From Trifolium pratense (Eukaryota > Streptophyta > Magnoliopsida > Fabales > Fabaceae), in the NCBI RefSeq assembly GCF_020283565.1, contig NC_060063.1:35736635-35800634 (forward strand): a stretch of DNA of 64,000 nt. Direction: 5' to 3'. The position numbers were made by a program, and so were the translations under genes. The notes beneath the pieces are model-generated. The model was not told the DNA's origin. It ran no database searches and worked only from the letters and a program-made list of their open reading frames with translations. This document shows, in pieces, positions 31,898 through 43,991 of this stretch (the first letter of the stretch is position 1; each line of letters starts with the position of its first letter).

Positions 31898-33017
31898 TGT
31901 TGGAACAAAATTGATTTAAAAATGTTTGCCCCTAAATCTATAAAGGTTTTGATGATAACAAAGTATTAATTAACAATTGGAAGGACTAAAAATTTATTTT
32001 AAGTGTGCAGATATAAGCATCATATAAGCTCTGAGTGAAGTTCAGAGGATGTGAATTCAGAAGTTCACAAGCGCTCAGAAGATGTTAGACTTCAGAAGTT
32101 ACAACATTCAGAGGATGAAGACTTCAGAACTTCTTGTCTGTCTACAAGCTTCATCAACCTCTGAAGATCTCTTTGAAAGCTGTAAAGATTCCCTTTGCTA
32201 GTCAACTCTTCTACCAATGGAGAAAAGGACCTTTCAAGCCTGATCAGTTCAGCTACCTCTGTTTTGTCTGTCCTAACCTGAGAACGTGGGTCTTCAGTTT
32301 TGTTAGCTGAATAAGGAAAGTCTTCTCTGCAGTAGTCAAAGTAACTGAAACTCTTTCTTAGTTTTGGATACAACCAAACTGCATCAAGACAGACTGCTTG
32401 AAGACAAAAGGTTATCAACTCCAACGGCTCCTTTTGCAACGACTCTTTTCTAGTGGTATATATACTAGAAGGATCAGCTGCAACTTATAGACAATTATCA
32501 AGAATTGAACGTGCGCTGAACAAACTCTGAACTCTGTGATATACAAGCTCTGAACCTTTCTCAAGTGTTTTTGCACTTTAGCCAAATACTCTGTAATATT
32601 TGTATTTGCTCTCTTTAGGTTCATCTAAGAGCACTTGTATATTTTTATATACTTTACTATTTACTTGAGGAAACTTAAGCTTGTGTGCTTAAGTGTGTAA
32701 CTTAAGCTTGTGTGCTTAAGTGTGAAGTCTCTTGCTTGTGTGCTTGAGCATTGTTGAGAAGTCTCTTGCTTGTGTGCTTGAGCAGGTGTAATCTTGTGTG
32801 ATTATAGTGAACTCCCTTGGAAGTGCAAGGGGACTGGACTACTCTCGTTTTGTGAGAGGAACCAGTATAAACTGCTTGTGTGTTTTTCTCTCTCTCTCTC
32901 TTGTTATTATTTGTGTTATTTATCCGCTGCGAACGTAGCTGAGTTAAGAACTTGAAAAAGTTTTAACTTAGCTAAAACACAATTCAACCCCCCCCTTCTT
33001 GTGTTTTCACACCTTCA
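31898..33017 (+). repeat. 3' LTR of S2
   Basis: 1120 bp, identical to the 5' LTR as far as I can compare, and followed by the TGAAC duplication. Apparent ORFs inside it are mere LTR copies of those in the 5' LTR. Confidence 0.95.
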
Positions 33018-33489
33018 TGAACAAACTCTGAATTCTGTGTATACAAGCTCTGAACCTCTTATCAAGTGTTTTTGCACTTTAGTCAAATACTCTGTACTCT
33101 TTGTATTTGCTCTCTTTAGGTTCTTCTAAGAGCATCTGTATATTTTCATATACTTTACTATTACTTGAGGAAACTTAAGCTTGTGTGCTTAAGTGTGAAG
33201 TCTTAAGCTTGTGTGCTTGAGCATTGTTGAGAAGTCTCTTGCTTGTGTGCTTGAGCAGGTGTAATCTTGTGTGATTATAGTGAAATCCCTTGGAAGTGCA
33301 AGGGGACTGGACTACTCTCGTTTTGTGAGAGGAACCAGTATAAATTGCTTGTGTGATCTCTCTCTCTCTCTTAACTTGTTTATTGTGTTATTTATCCGCT
33401 GCCGTTGTAGTTAAGTTAAGAACTTGAAAAAGTTTTAAACTTGACTAAAACACAATTCAACCCCCCCTTCTTGTGTTTTCACACCTTCA
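33018..33489 (+). repeat. S1 3' LTR, right part
   Basis: It resumes S1 with TGAACAAACTCTGAATTC and ends ACACCTTCA. It has fewer CTTGCTTGTGTGCTTGAGC units than the S2 LTR and a shorter C run. With 20152-20766 it makes about 1.08 kb. Confidence 0.92.
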
Positions 33490-34177
33490 AACCATACTCC
33501 AAACCGCGGCGCAGAACAACGCAAAGGAAGTCTCAGGAACAGGAAAAAAGAAAAGGAAGGCTAAGGAGGTAATGAAACCAGAAGAAGAGGCAGGGAACAA
33601 TGGAAGCAAACTGTTCGGAGCGCCAGCTAATTGCAAAAAAAACAGAGGGCCCGTAAAGGCAACATGCACGCGAACTGGGTTTAACATAAACCCGTCAAAA
33701 AAGCATGGCAATGTCATCTCTTTCGGGAAAACCCATGTGCCCCCAGTAAGTCAACAACTTGTAGCTGAAACTATTGTGCTCATAGTAAGTCAACAATGCG
33801 TAACTAATTGTGCCAATGTTTTTTATACAGTGGTTGGGTAATACATTTAAGCTGACCAACGACATGTACCTGACCGAGGAAGAGACCCAAATAGCAACCT
33901 ACATGTTCCACCGAAGAAAAAGCCAACACATTAGCGAGTGAGTGATGTTTTTGAACGACCGAATGGAAATATTCATTTTGAATTTAATTTAAATGGGATC
34001 GAATTATTGTTTCATATTCATTAGTAACATAACATACGTTTGCTATACAGGAATGATGTTTTTATCAGTCCCGAGAATGGGTACTGTCAAGCAACCACGC
34101 AAAAGATGAACTGTTTGATCCCCAAGCAACTGGTTGATGACGAGGTAATATTATTAACTAAATGTCATTACCGAGAA

Positions 34178-34211
<34 letters not shown>

Positions 34212-35468
34212 TGTTCAGATTCTAACCGAGAATATTATGCTGCAGATCATCAGTCTGGCAGCGTGCATGATGACGCACACGGCCAGACAATCAATGTCAA
34301 ATGCAAATTGCTGGTATCTCCCAACAATGTTTTCGGTATACTACTAACATTCTCAGTAACACTTATAAATTAGATTTTAAAAGCAAAATATAGCTTTTGT
34401 TTTGCTTTTCAGGTTAGTTTATCGGTGCTGTCCACTTTATATTGCCTGGATGTTTCCTGGTATTTCTATTGTGGTCTTTCTATACTCGTACATTAATGCC
34501 CTTTTTAATAATTTTTTTGCTGATTTTAAAAAATAACTGTAATGCGTCACAGCAATATATTCTGTCCTGGGAGCGCTCCCACACAACAGTGGCCAAGAAG
34601 CACTTTAAGGCATTCATGGGAAAGGCCGACAAACTGTCAAAGGTAATACACTAACACACAAACTTACAAAGAGCATTTGTATGGGATAATACCCATCAAT
34701 TCATCGTTGTTTTTTATAATATGTTTTGTATTTATTATAAAGGTTTTCATACCTTTCCACGACTTAACGTGTGGCCCACACTGGATGCTGTTAGTCATTG
34801 ATTTTGAGAAGGAGAAATTGACCTACCTTGACTCTTTCCCCATGACAAAGTCTTCCCACAACATAACGCGGAGCATAAAAACTCTGGTGAAATTCGGTCA
34901 CTTGTCTCCAACTGTATATTAGTACTATGATAATATACGAATTATACAAATTAATAGTGTTATAAGAAATTATTTTGGCCAGGCGCTGTTTATGGAGGGA
35001 ATGCTGCAAAGTGGCATATTTTACGACAATCCGAGCACACCTAGGCCACTGGTGTCGCATTTTCACATGTCTTTCCCCAGTGCCGCTGGTTCACAGGGCA
35101 TTAACTCGTAAGCAGTTATATAAACTACATTTTTATAAAAGTACATCCATTCAAGACTCTAAATACGAAGATATATTGTAGGAATGACTGTGCAGTCTTC
35201 GTCATCCTTTGGATGACATCTGCAAAGGAGGAGGAAGGATACAAAGTGGAGGTACGAAACATTACACAGTAGATTCTGAATTTAGAGTTTTGTATATTGT
35301 AGAGTTTTAAGTTTTTATCGGTTTGTATAGGTGGACAATGGATCCAGACTGCAGATTGCGATTGATTTGGTGTTGGCGCCGTATAATAAACACAAGCCAA
35401 TCGTAATGCAGAATGCTGAAGATTTCAATGCGCGCAAGAAAAGATCATCATTGCGTAAAGGGGTGTAA
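33490..35468 (+). pseudogene. Ulp1/C48-type cysteine protease gene, 5' part replaced by S1
   Basis: Nine exons with GT-AG borders keep one frame: to 33745, 33831-33937, 34051-34144, 34246-34335, 34553-34642, 34743-34886 (or 34913), 34983-35107, 35182-35251 and 35331-35468 (TAA). The product has a basic Lys-rich start, then the C48 catalytic order: His in CGPHWMLLVID, Asp in LTYLDSF, Gln in SAAGSQGIN and Cys in NDCAVFVILWM. The family cleaves SUMO or similar tags; plant genomes hold many transposon-carried copies. The Sirevirus boundary falls inside the first coding segment, so the promoter and start are lost. The rest shows no stop. Exon borders are my prediction. Confidence 0.7.
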
Positions 35469-35488
35469 TTTGTATGATTTGTACAATG

Positions 35489-35700
35489 TATGATTTGGAC
35501 AATGGTCGGATTATGTATTATGGGACAACTTGAAAGGTTATGTTTTTTGGTATGTATTATGGTACAATTTATGGTACTGATTTTGCAGTGGGTTAGCTGT
35601 GGGTTTTGTATGATTTGGACAATGGTCGGATTATGTATTATGGTACAATTTATGGTACTGATGTTGCAGTGGGTTAGCTGTGGGTTTTGGTACTGATGTT
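35489..35700 (+). repeat. Tandem repeat downstream of the Ulp1-like gene
   Basis: A unit beginning TGATTTGGACAATGGTCGG and ending in GTGGGTTAGCTGTGGGTTTT occurs twice (the first copy with an internal ATTATGG duplication). Degenerate pieces continue to about 35830. Chance ORFs here only reflect the repeat. From 35830 to 36540 I see no gene. Confidence 0.7.
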
Positions 35701-36542
35701 GCTGCTGTATTATTTATTATGGTACAATTTGAATCTCTATGTATTATGGTACAATTAGAATGTTCTAATTTTATGGTTACAATTTGAATGTTATATTTTG
35801 CTGGTTAGTTGTGGGTTCTGGTACTGATGTGTGGTGTCTAGTGTATACTTGCTTCTATGCGATATATATAAGCCTCTGGGAGCGACAGTTTTGCCTCTGA
35901 AGTCCCTATTCTCCATGTTCTATGGTAATGGAGTGGTGGGATCGTGCGTGTGGTTCTTTTTTTCCGCCAATATTTATAAATTTGAAAATGTATTATATTG
36001 TATCTTAATTGTGTAATTTTATAAAATTTTTGTTTTCATGAGCCCGGGTAGCAGGCAGATAATGTTGTCCCTTACTGGGCTTTATGCAAGTAGGGCCTTT
36101 ACTTTATCCCCCGATAAGCAACGGTGAAATTGTTTTCAAAACAAAGTCAGGTTGAGCGCAATTATCAACTCCTAATCATTAAGCATCTGAAATTCAATTT
36201 GGAAAAGCTTCCTAATTATTTTCAGTCTTGCTTAATGTATTAGCACATCTTAGCATATATAAAAAATAAACAGGTGTACATGGCAGCATGTTTCTATGTA
36301 TATTCGCGTGTATTAAAACTTATTCAACAACTATAATGATTAGAACTAGACCCTATAATTGCATTTTAGCTAAGACTTTAAAATGGCCTTATAAAATAAT
36401 AACTACATGTACCTGGTATTTTGACGATTGCCCTACTCATTCTCTAAAGCTCTACGCTGGCACAACCTGTGAAAATAGAAATACACAAGCCATGATGGTA
36501 ACTACCACACAGTATGCATAAGTATATAGAAGGAACCAAAAA

Positions 36543-36911
36543 ACCAGGTAAAATGAATGACAGCAACTGCCGATTGAAAATAAAAAGAATAGTTTTAAGG
36601 GATTGCAAATAGAGGGAGTAATACACAAATCATGTCAAAGTGAACTTAATTAAAATATTAAATCCAATGTGAACTTAACCACCTTACATCAAAGTGAACA
36701 TAACCAGGTAAAGTCAACAACACCCTTCAAAAACGGGCTGAATGAACGACAAAAACCAGGTAAAATGAACGACAGCAACTGCAGATTGAAAATAAAAAAG
36801 AACAGTTTTAAGGGATTGCAAACAGAGGGAGTAATACACAAATCATGTCAAAGTGAACTTAATTAAAATATTAAATCCAATGTGAACTTAACCACCTTAC
36901 ATCAAAGTGAA
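36543..36911 (+). repeat. Direct duplication of 157 bp
   Basis: 36543-36699 and 36755-36911 match closely, both starting ACCAGGTAAAATGAA and ending CATCAAAGTGAA, with a 55-bp spacer that itself contains a similar ACCAGGTAAAGTCAA piece. Each copy has GAGGGAGTA, like a MITE terminus, but no partner terminus is visible. No gene is supported up to 37180. Confidence 0.75.
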
Positions 36912-37181
36912 TTAAGCTACCAGTGCCCACGACCCCAACATAATATTCTTGTACAAATTTAGTGCGGTTTTAAGGGATTGGCTTAACGACCTTAAAATTC
37001 ATGTAACCTGTACGAGACACTTTGTTCTTTGGTTTTAGGTTGACTGACAGGGCATATTACATAAGATTGAAGGTGTGTTGGGATAAAAATAAGATTGAAA
37101 TATTTAAAATAAATTAACATAAATCTTTAAAATAAATTAACATAAAAATAAGACTGAAGATTAATAATAAATTATTGTAAA

Positions 37182-37823
37182 TTACATAAGGTGGCCAAAA
37201 GTCCTAAGCTTATCCCACGCTTCCTGTAATCGCAAGTACTTGTGGTGCATGATTTCTTCTAGTTTACTAATTTTAAGCTTGTAAACTTACAGGTCATCCA
37301 TCTTCCCTTCAAAACGGCCTAAGATGCAACTTCGGTCTTGAAGTCTTACCAAAGCATCTGCAATAGCCCCTTGGACTTCTGCCATCCGTTTCTTAAGAGG
37401 ATGCAATTGATTCATCACATCCCGTATATCATTGTCCAAATTCCTCTCCTCTATTTCTTTTCCAAAGAGAGGACAACTTTTCCAAAATTTGTTCAGATTT
37501 TTATCAAGTGACCGCTCCTCTTCGCGGTAAACTTTGTACGTGGAACTCCACACTTTGACATTCTCCCAGGCAGTCTTTGTTTTGTCGATCAAAATAAGCC
37601 ACTCGTTTTGGATTTCATCATTTTCAGACCAAACAGGAAGGAACAAAGGTTTATCGGAAGCAAGCAGAGAATAAAACATCTCTGCCATGTGCAAGAAAGA
37701 TTTTTGATCTGTTGATAGATCAGTAATCTCTTTAATTTCACTAATTAAAGAGCGGAAGCGATCGGTCATACCTGGGGTTTCTAAAAGAAACAAGAAATCC
37801 TCTTCAACTAGCAAACTTTTCAT
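37182..37823 (-). pseudogene. Helical charged protein of unknown function with an in-frame stop
   Basis: From the ATG at 37823 the frame is open for 178 codons (MKSLLVEEDFLFLLETPGM...) to TAA at 37287-37289. It then continues in the same frame for 34 more codons that look coding (KLKISKLEEIMHHKYLRLQ) to a second TAA at 37182. The whole is rich in charged and Leu residues and probably alpha-helical or coiled coil. The first stop may be a nonsense change. Alternatively it sits in a splice donor context (CCTGTAAGT), so an intron could start there. No family is recognised. It lies 1.7 kb from, and converges on, the Ulp1-like gene, and both may belong to one old transposon (speculative). Confidence 0.5.
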
Positions 37824-37829
37824 GGACAA

Positions 37830-38944
37830 GGAGAAGAATGAGAAGAAGGAGAAGAATGAGAAGAAGAACCCATGATATTAAAATGAGAGTAAGGTAGGAT
37901 ATAGTAGAATAAAAGAAAGAAAGATTTTTTCGCGTAAACAAGAATGAGTGAAATTAGCCTAAATGTATGTGGGTTTTATATACGCATGAAATGAATTTGA
38001 AAGTTTGTCAACAATAACTTCTCACTGACCAGTATTTCCTTCCCACTAATTTTTTTTCACTTCCCAGTTCCCACTAGTATTTACTTCCCTTAAACCTCTC
38101 AAGTTCCCACTAACTGGTTTTTAATTTACACTAACCTCTCAAGTGCACCGTTTATTGTCTTGGTGCATATTTATTCCCCACTCAACCATATTAATCGGAT
38201 TTGAACAACAATCGACCACAAATTATTCAGGAAAATTATATGTAGAAAATTTCGTTTTTAAACACGCGACTTTTTAAATAATTCGTTTTTAATCTATTCA
38301 TAGTGTAATCTTTCATTTGAACTCACCAAATATCTCCACTATTACGATAAAGTAAAACGGCACAAGTGCGGAAAATCAAACCCAAACTAACAAATTATAT
38401 AGAGATATTGCAGAAATTACTCTTATAGATAGATCCGTAACAGTGAAACAAATAAAACAAACCTGTAATAGCGAGAGATCCGTAACCGAGGAACCGAGCT
38501 CGAAAATGCTGGGGTTGAAGAAGAAGCAGATCCACGAAGCTGGGTTTGAATTTGAAGAAGAAGAACTAACAGATTCACGAAGTTGGGTTTGAATTTGAAG
38601 AACTTTTGATTGTGTCGTGAAGGAGATGAGCAAAGTCGAAACAGATCCACGAAGCAAGCTCCTATTTTTTTTTGTAAATAAATTAGAGGGAAGGTGATAA
38701 TTGAAGGGGAGGTGATTAATTAGAGGGAAGGTTAATCAGAAGTTGCAAAGTAAGTAAGGGGGCGTTTTGGTAAACTCCACCCAAGGCTCATTGGTGGGGT
38801 CGAAAGGCATAAAAGCAACACATCCACATGGCAATTTGTCATTTGTGCGTACCGGTGCAGCAAAAAACCCATCCTGCACCGGAGAATTTGCCAAAATATT
38901 AATAGTCAAAGTTATACATCGGTATGCGTGAAACAATAAACTGT
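37830..38944. other. AT-rich intergenic sequence
   Basis: Pyrimidine-rich and AT-rich DNA upstream of the minus-strand ORF. Around 38490-38590 a GAAGAAG-rich stretch is repeated (GGGTTTGAATTTGAAGAA twice). No gene is supported. Confidence 0.4.
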
Positions 38945-38970
38945 GCACTCATTATGGGACGGAAGGAGTA
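38945..38970 (-). repeat. Single terminus resembling a Tc1/mariner (Stowaway-type) end
   Basis: On the minus strand it reads TACTCCTTCCGTCCCATAAT, the classic plant Stowaway/mariner terminus beginning at a TA. The partner terminus was not found, so it is a relic or an end of an older element. Confidence 0.35.
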
Positions 38971-39932
38971 CAAAATACTAGTAACCTTCTAAATTTAGTC
39001 CTTATTTAATTTTTGTTAACTTTTTAGTCCTTGAAAAATTATCTGCACTGAATTTTGATCCTTCCTATCAAGGCAGTGTGTATTTTTTTGCATGTATGTT
39101 TAAAATATAATAAAAAAATGCTTAAAAAAAAACGAGCTCAAAATTTGATTTTTAGGTCATAATTTTTGTTACTTTTATCTTTTAAAATATTCATATTTAA
39201 TTCGTCTCATGTTAAAAAATTCTAAATTTTAATAAATAAATTTTATATGATAATTTAAACATGGCTATAAAAAATCATTCAAAATTTTAAGAGTTTAATG
39301 CTAATTAAACAAATTTAGTGTTAGTATGGACTAAAACTATGTGCAATAAATAAAAATTAGTTGAACGATTAGATTAGTCCAATTAAGAGAGGTTCAACGA
39401 TTTGATTGAATTTTTTTGAATTCTTTAATCGTAGTCGGCATAATTAGTGGGGCAAGACAATCATTTCCTAGAAACTAAGTTTCGTAAGTCGCAATTAGTC
39501 CAACCAGGTGAGATTGAATCGTCAGATTGTTGAAGTTTGATTTTCTAAGTGATTATTAGTCCAATTAGATAAGGATGACTGATTTGAAAATATGAATTCC
39601 TTATACATATAACATAGTTATGAAAGTTAGGTGAAGCCGATTTTATTGTCAAGTAAGCCTAATTCATAATTAGAAATTTCAACCTAATGCAATGTCCTGC
39701 CAACTGAGCTAAACTCACGGGACGGTGAGACCGAAAATTCTTTCATAGAAACTATGTTTTCTAGGACATAGTCAGTTTAACTCGATGAAATTGAATCGTC
39801 TGATTGTCAAATTTTTAAGTGATTGCTGGTCCAATTAGATGAAGTAATGTTCTTAGTTAATTATTTTTATATGATCCATTAAGTGCTGCTTTAGTTTTTA
39901 AATATTTATCAATACATTACTCCTATTTTTCA
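38971..39932. other. AT-rich repetitive sequence with a SINE-like tRNA motif
   Basis: No gene is seen. A minus-strand piece at about 39679-39723 reads TTTAGCTCAGTTGGCAGGAC, like the tRNA-derived head (box A) of plant SINEs, but box B is absent, so it is at most a fragment. Two similar stretches about 280 bp apart (39465-39540 and 39745-39830, sharing GAATCGTCWGATTGT) suggest a degraded tandem duplication. Confidence 0.4.
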
Positions 39933-42036
39933 TCTATAACAATAATAAAGGGAAAACATCTCTTTTTGTGTAGCCTTTTTTTGAAAATCTCAAAATACCC
40001 TTATCAATTTTTTTTTATCCACACTCTTCTTTACTAACTTCCAAAACCAACTCTCTTCTAACTTCCAAAACCAACTACTCTTCATTTCTTCTTCATCTTC
40101 ATATTCATTCCTCTTTTCTTTTCTCAATTTTTTTTAAACTTAAATATTTGTCAATCATTTTATATCACTTGAATATAACATTTCAACATCGAATAATGTG
40201 TGTCACTTTCATTAATTCATAACTCTATTCTTCTAATTGTTTGTACATATTTCATTTTTATTCATTTTCTCAATGGTTTTTTTTTCTTCTAATATAACAA
40301 TATATAAAGGGAAAACATTGTTTTGGTGTAGTCTATTTTTTTTCTTCCGCATATAATTTAGTAATTTGTGTATGGAATAACCACTTAAAAGGAAGGGGTA
40401 ATTGTTCCCTTCACCAAAACTACAAAACTAACTTCCACGAAGTATAAAAATCATATGAAAGGGAAGATCATAGAACTGCTGCGACAATGGTATTTAAGGC
40501 CATATGGGGTTGGTTTTCATTTATAACGTAATTAATAATGCACAATGTTTTTTTTTTACAAAATAATACACAATGTTAATATTGATATTTTGGGTATTTC
40601 TGTCTATTATAGTTCATTTTGTTTTTTACCACACAATTTACAAGTAGAAAATTATGTGTATTTAATCATATGAAATGAAACTAATTGTGGTATGTAGTTG
40701 TTTATAGTTTTCATTTAATATCAAATTGCTATTTTTTTATTTTTCTTTATTGTGTGACTTTTAATTTTGGGTGTTTGATTATTGATGAATTTGTGTTACT
40801 TTTATGCTACTGTAACTTCAAAAATACATGTAAGAGGCATCATGTTCATGAGGCAATAAATAAGATAAAGACTTGGACGAGAGAGACATGAGAAAAGGAA
40901 AAGGACATTGTTAGATGGTGGTATCCTTGACCACCGTTAAAAAGCAGCGACATAGTGGAGTGACCTCGGGCAGCGGCAACATCCGCATTAACACTAGCAA
41001 CATTCTGCAGTCATGGTGGTACAGACTTCCTTTTCTATTTGCTTCCTTTTATGTTATGCTCATTTCTTCAATCGTTATTTTGCTACTTAATTCTATTTTT
41101 TATGAATATTTAATCATAATTCTTTGTTTTGCTTTTTCTTCAAATGTAAGATTGGTTCATAACTTATCAAAACAGTAAGTTTTTGTTTGGCATTCACAAA
41201 AGCACGAAACTATTAAAGGAGGATTCACGCAAGGCCTAAAGATAAAGTGAAGATTTATTTTTCATCCGCTTAGTTTATTCTTTTTCTTATTAGTTTTTCG
41301 GTTTTCATTATTGGGGTATACATATATTGAAATTTCTAAAAAAATTTGAACACAATTGAATTTTCAGTTATAAAACTTTATATATTGGTAATGTGATTCC
41401 AAATTTTAATCAAGAATAGGGGAGAAATATTGATGCTTTTGTTGCGTTTTATATTTCAGGAATGGTGGAATATAAGAAAATATTTGGGTGTTGATATGGC
41501 TTGAATGAAAAGCTTTATATTGACGAGTGGGTCAACAATTTCTAATATGGGCAAGGAAGGACGGACACCAAATAAAGATTCTTATAATTTATACTCCTAT
41601 ATACCTTTCTTTCTTCTTTTTTTTCTTTGAACGAATTGTTCTTAGTAGTGTATAGAATATCCTTCTTTTTTTTTATATAAAGTTCTAAGGAATGAATCTA
41701 TAATCTAATTTTTATTTTCATAAGACAATACTACTCTCAAGTTAGCAGAATAAAAAGTGTGGATGGACGGGCACATGATATTCTGTCTGCATTTTCTATT
41801 ATATCTCAATTAATAGTGCAAGATAGTCCATCTAAAAAGATGTCCGCATTTTCACTTAATGATTTTTACATATAATTCACCGTTTCTATGTGATTTAATT
41901 TGTTGTTTTATAAAACCCAACTATTCAAAAAAAGAAATAGATGTATAAAAAATTTAAAATAACTTTAACATAAGTTAGAAGAATAGAAAATACAGACCAC
42001 ACAAACGGGCACGGAACGTACCCGTTTGGCCACTAG
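39933..42036 (+). mobile_element. Non-autonomous Helitron
   Basis: The left end is A|TCTATAACAATAATAAAGGG. The right end is a hairpin AAACGGG...CCCGTTT (42003-42027) followed by GGCCACTAG|T. An AT target with TC...CTRR termini and a 3' hairpin a few bases from the end are the Helitron hallmarks. A second 5'-like sequence (TCTAATATAACAATATATAAAGGGAAAAC) begins near 40288. No Rep/helicase is present. A short stretch around 40888-41010 looks exon-like (GDL-free, GT/AG bordered) but I cannot assign it. Confidence 0.75.
42003..42027 (+). other. Helitron 3' terminal hairpin
   Basis: A 7-bp stem AAACGGG/CCCGTTT plus an inner ACG/CGT pairing around GAA with one C-A mismatch. It lies 9 bp before the CTAG terminus. 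Confidence 0.7.
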
Positions 42037-42827
42037 TATTAAATAAAGTAAAGTAGAATAGAATTATATTTTATCTACTTCTAATACAATTTTTATTTTT
42101 TTTTGAGAAACTAATATAATAAAATTGATACGTAGTTTTAATAAAACAAATTTATTAAATTAACAAGTTTTACAAGAAAGAACTCAATAGTTTTACTTAT
42201 ATTTTATAACAAAATTTTAAATATTTTATTCTTATTCTAAATAATTAATTTTTTTGCATTAGATGAGATATGTTTTGATATTTTAATCGATCATTTTATA
42301 AAAATAATTGAAATGTAAGGACCAAGGGGTACAAATTTGTTCTGGTGAACACTCAAAGGGGGTTGTACTTTTGATATTGGATTAAATAAATTACATAGCT
42401 TAGACTCAAAATAGGTCCATATGCCTGTTTTTTGTAAAAAAAAATGGAATCTCCTTTTACAATGAATGATGGATGCTATTTATAGAGTCTCCTTCCTTCT
42501 TCTCCAAACTCCATTACCCTGTTTTTCGGCCACCTCCTTCTTCCTCCGTGAATAGCGCTGCTAGGGGTGGTTATTCTCCTCCTTACCATCCATTCCGATG
42601 GATCATGGGGGGTGGTTGTTATCCTCTTCCTCAAGAGTCATTGGAGTGGGAGATCATGGAGGAGATATTTTTCCTCGTTTGGCGCCATGACTTTTAGCTA
42701 TTGGCGCCTTCACGATTTGTCCCGCCTTACCTTATTAAAAATTGTGGGCTTGATCATTATTGGGCCACTTCTTATTGGGCCTATGCCAAATTTTCCTATC
42801 CACACCCGGTCCAAAATTGTTTCCTTA

Positions 42828-43360
42828 TTACACGAGCTTAATTTAGTTCTTCCCAGTTCACACCATAAGAAATTACTCTCTTTTCTAAGATCAAATCTTT
42901 CTTAAAAATTTGATTGAACTTTTAAAGATAATTAAGTCGTGGGACATAAGATTATAGTCTCAATTGCTTTACTTTTTACACGGGCTTAATTTAGTTCTCC
43001 ACACCGTAACAAATTACACTCTTCTATTAGATGAAATCTTTTTTGATATTGTAATTAAGCTTTTTACAAAAATAATTAAGATGTGAGGCATAAGGATATG
43101 GTCTCATTTGTTTAACTTTTTACACGAACTTTATTTAGTTCTTCACACCGTAAGAAATTACTCTTTTTTATCGGATCAAATCTTAATTGAGATTTTAATT
43201 GAACTTTTTACAAAAAATAAATAAGATGTTAGACTTAAAAATATGGTCTCAATTGTTTTACTTTTTACACGAACTTTATTTATTCTCACCGTAAGAGATC
43301 ACCATCTTCCGATTGACCAAATCTCTTTTAAAATTTTAATTGGACATTTTACACTGGCTT
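42828..43360 (+). repeat. Tandem array of ~145-bp units within DR1
   Basis: Four units begin near 42828, 42977, 43121 and 43266 with TTTTTACACGRRCTTWATTTAG and continue through CACCGTAAGAAATTACTC, AATTGAACTTTTTACAAAAA and ATGGTCTCAATTGTTTTAC. The last unit is partial. The same array is in DR2 at about 50211-50740. Confidence 0.8.
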
Positions 43361-43991
43361 GATTTTATTGAAACTTTTTTACATTCATTTTACAATGAAC
43401 TTAAAAAGCAAAACTTCTCTTATATATAGACTAGAGGGAGTAAGATACAAAGTTTAAAGTTAGATGATCTTGCCGTAAAAAAAAAAAGGTTAGATGATCT
43501 TGCTGAGTTCTTCACCCATAAGAGATTACCCATTAACAAACCCCTCTTTATAAATTAATTGAATTTTTCATCCAAAAAAAAAAATACAAATATGTGTATA
43601 TTAAAATCTAAAATTATTATTTCTAACAAATAAAGTTTAAAATTATTATATTTTTATGAATGCAAGCTAAACTTCAATTTTCACTTCTAAAATTTTAATT
43701 ACTTCCAAAATAGAATTAGGTGTTTATAAGACGAGCATTTTTAAAATTTATAAAAAAAAAAATGAGACGGCAAGGATATCCATACTAGTAAAAAAATAAT
43801 TCACTGTGTTTTTATGCTTAACTATTTTTTATTTAATTTTTTTCTTTTGCATAAAAAAATAAAAATTTACGAACTCTAAAGATCTTCATCTTCTCCTCTT
43901 TCCATCTCATGTTCAACCTGTTAAAATCTGGGTTTTCAGAAAAATCTGTCTTTATTTTATTTTCCCATTTCTCTTCAAAATATTAATAAAA

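Larger units (their letters stand above)
20767..33017 (+). mobile_element. Complete Sirevirus S2 (12.25 kb)
   Basis: Two 1120-bp LTRs that look identical, a 5-bp target duplication TGAAC (20762-20766 and 33018-33022), an initiator-Met PBS and polypurine tracts. Its gag, pol and env-like ORFs are open, and it carries the antisense minigene. The layout gag-pro-INT-RT-RH-env-like is that of the Sirevirus (SIRE) group of Ty1/copia. It inserted into the S1 3' LTR and is the youngest and most intact element in the window, so it is the best candidate for an active copy (inference). Confidence 0.95.
1..33489 (+). mobile_element. Sirevirus S1 with nested insertions (outer shell of the block)
   Basis: Three separated pieces align in order to the complete Sirevirus S2: 1-266, 14342-20766 and 33018-33489. 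They give the end of gag, the start of pol, RT-RNase H, the env-like gene, the polypurine region and a 3' LTR ending in ACACCTTCA at 33489. The 5' end lies left of the window. S1 is interrupted by chromoviruses A and B (267-14341) and by S2 (20767-33017). Relative to S2 it lacks about 1.6 kb of pol, equivalent to S2 24443-26060, which covers the integrase. S1 inserted into the Ulp1-like gene whose remaining exons start just right of 33489. Confidence 0.9.

Noticed and set aside
33473..33841. An ORF starting in the S1 LTR and running into the Ulp1-like gene as a gene fusion
   Set aside because: The start lies in the LTR end by chance, and the coding part beyond 33745 is intron. Only 33490-33745 is counted as exon.
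42473..42905. Two overlapping ORFs present in both DR1 and DR2
   Set aside because: They are identical only because the repeat is recent. No domain, and the frames overlap each other.
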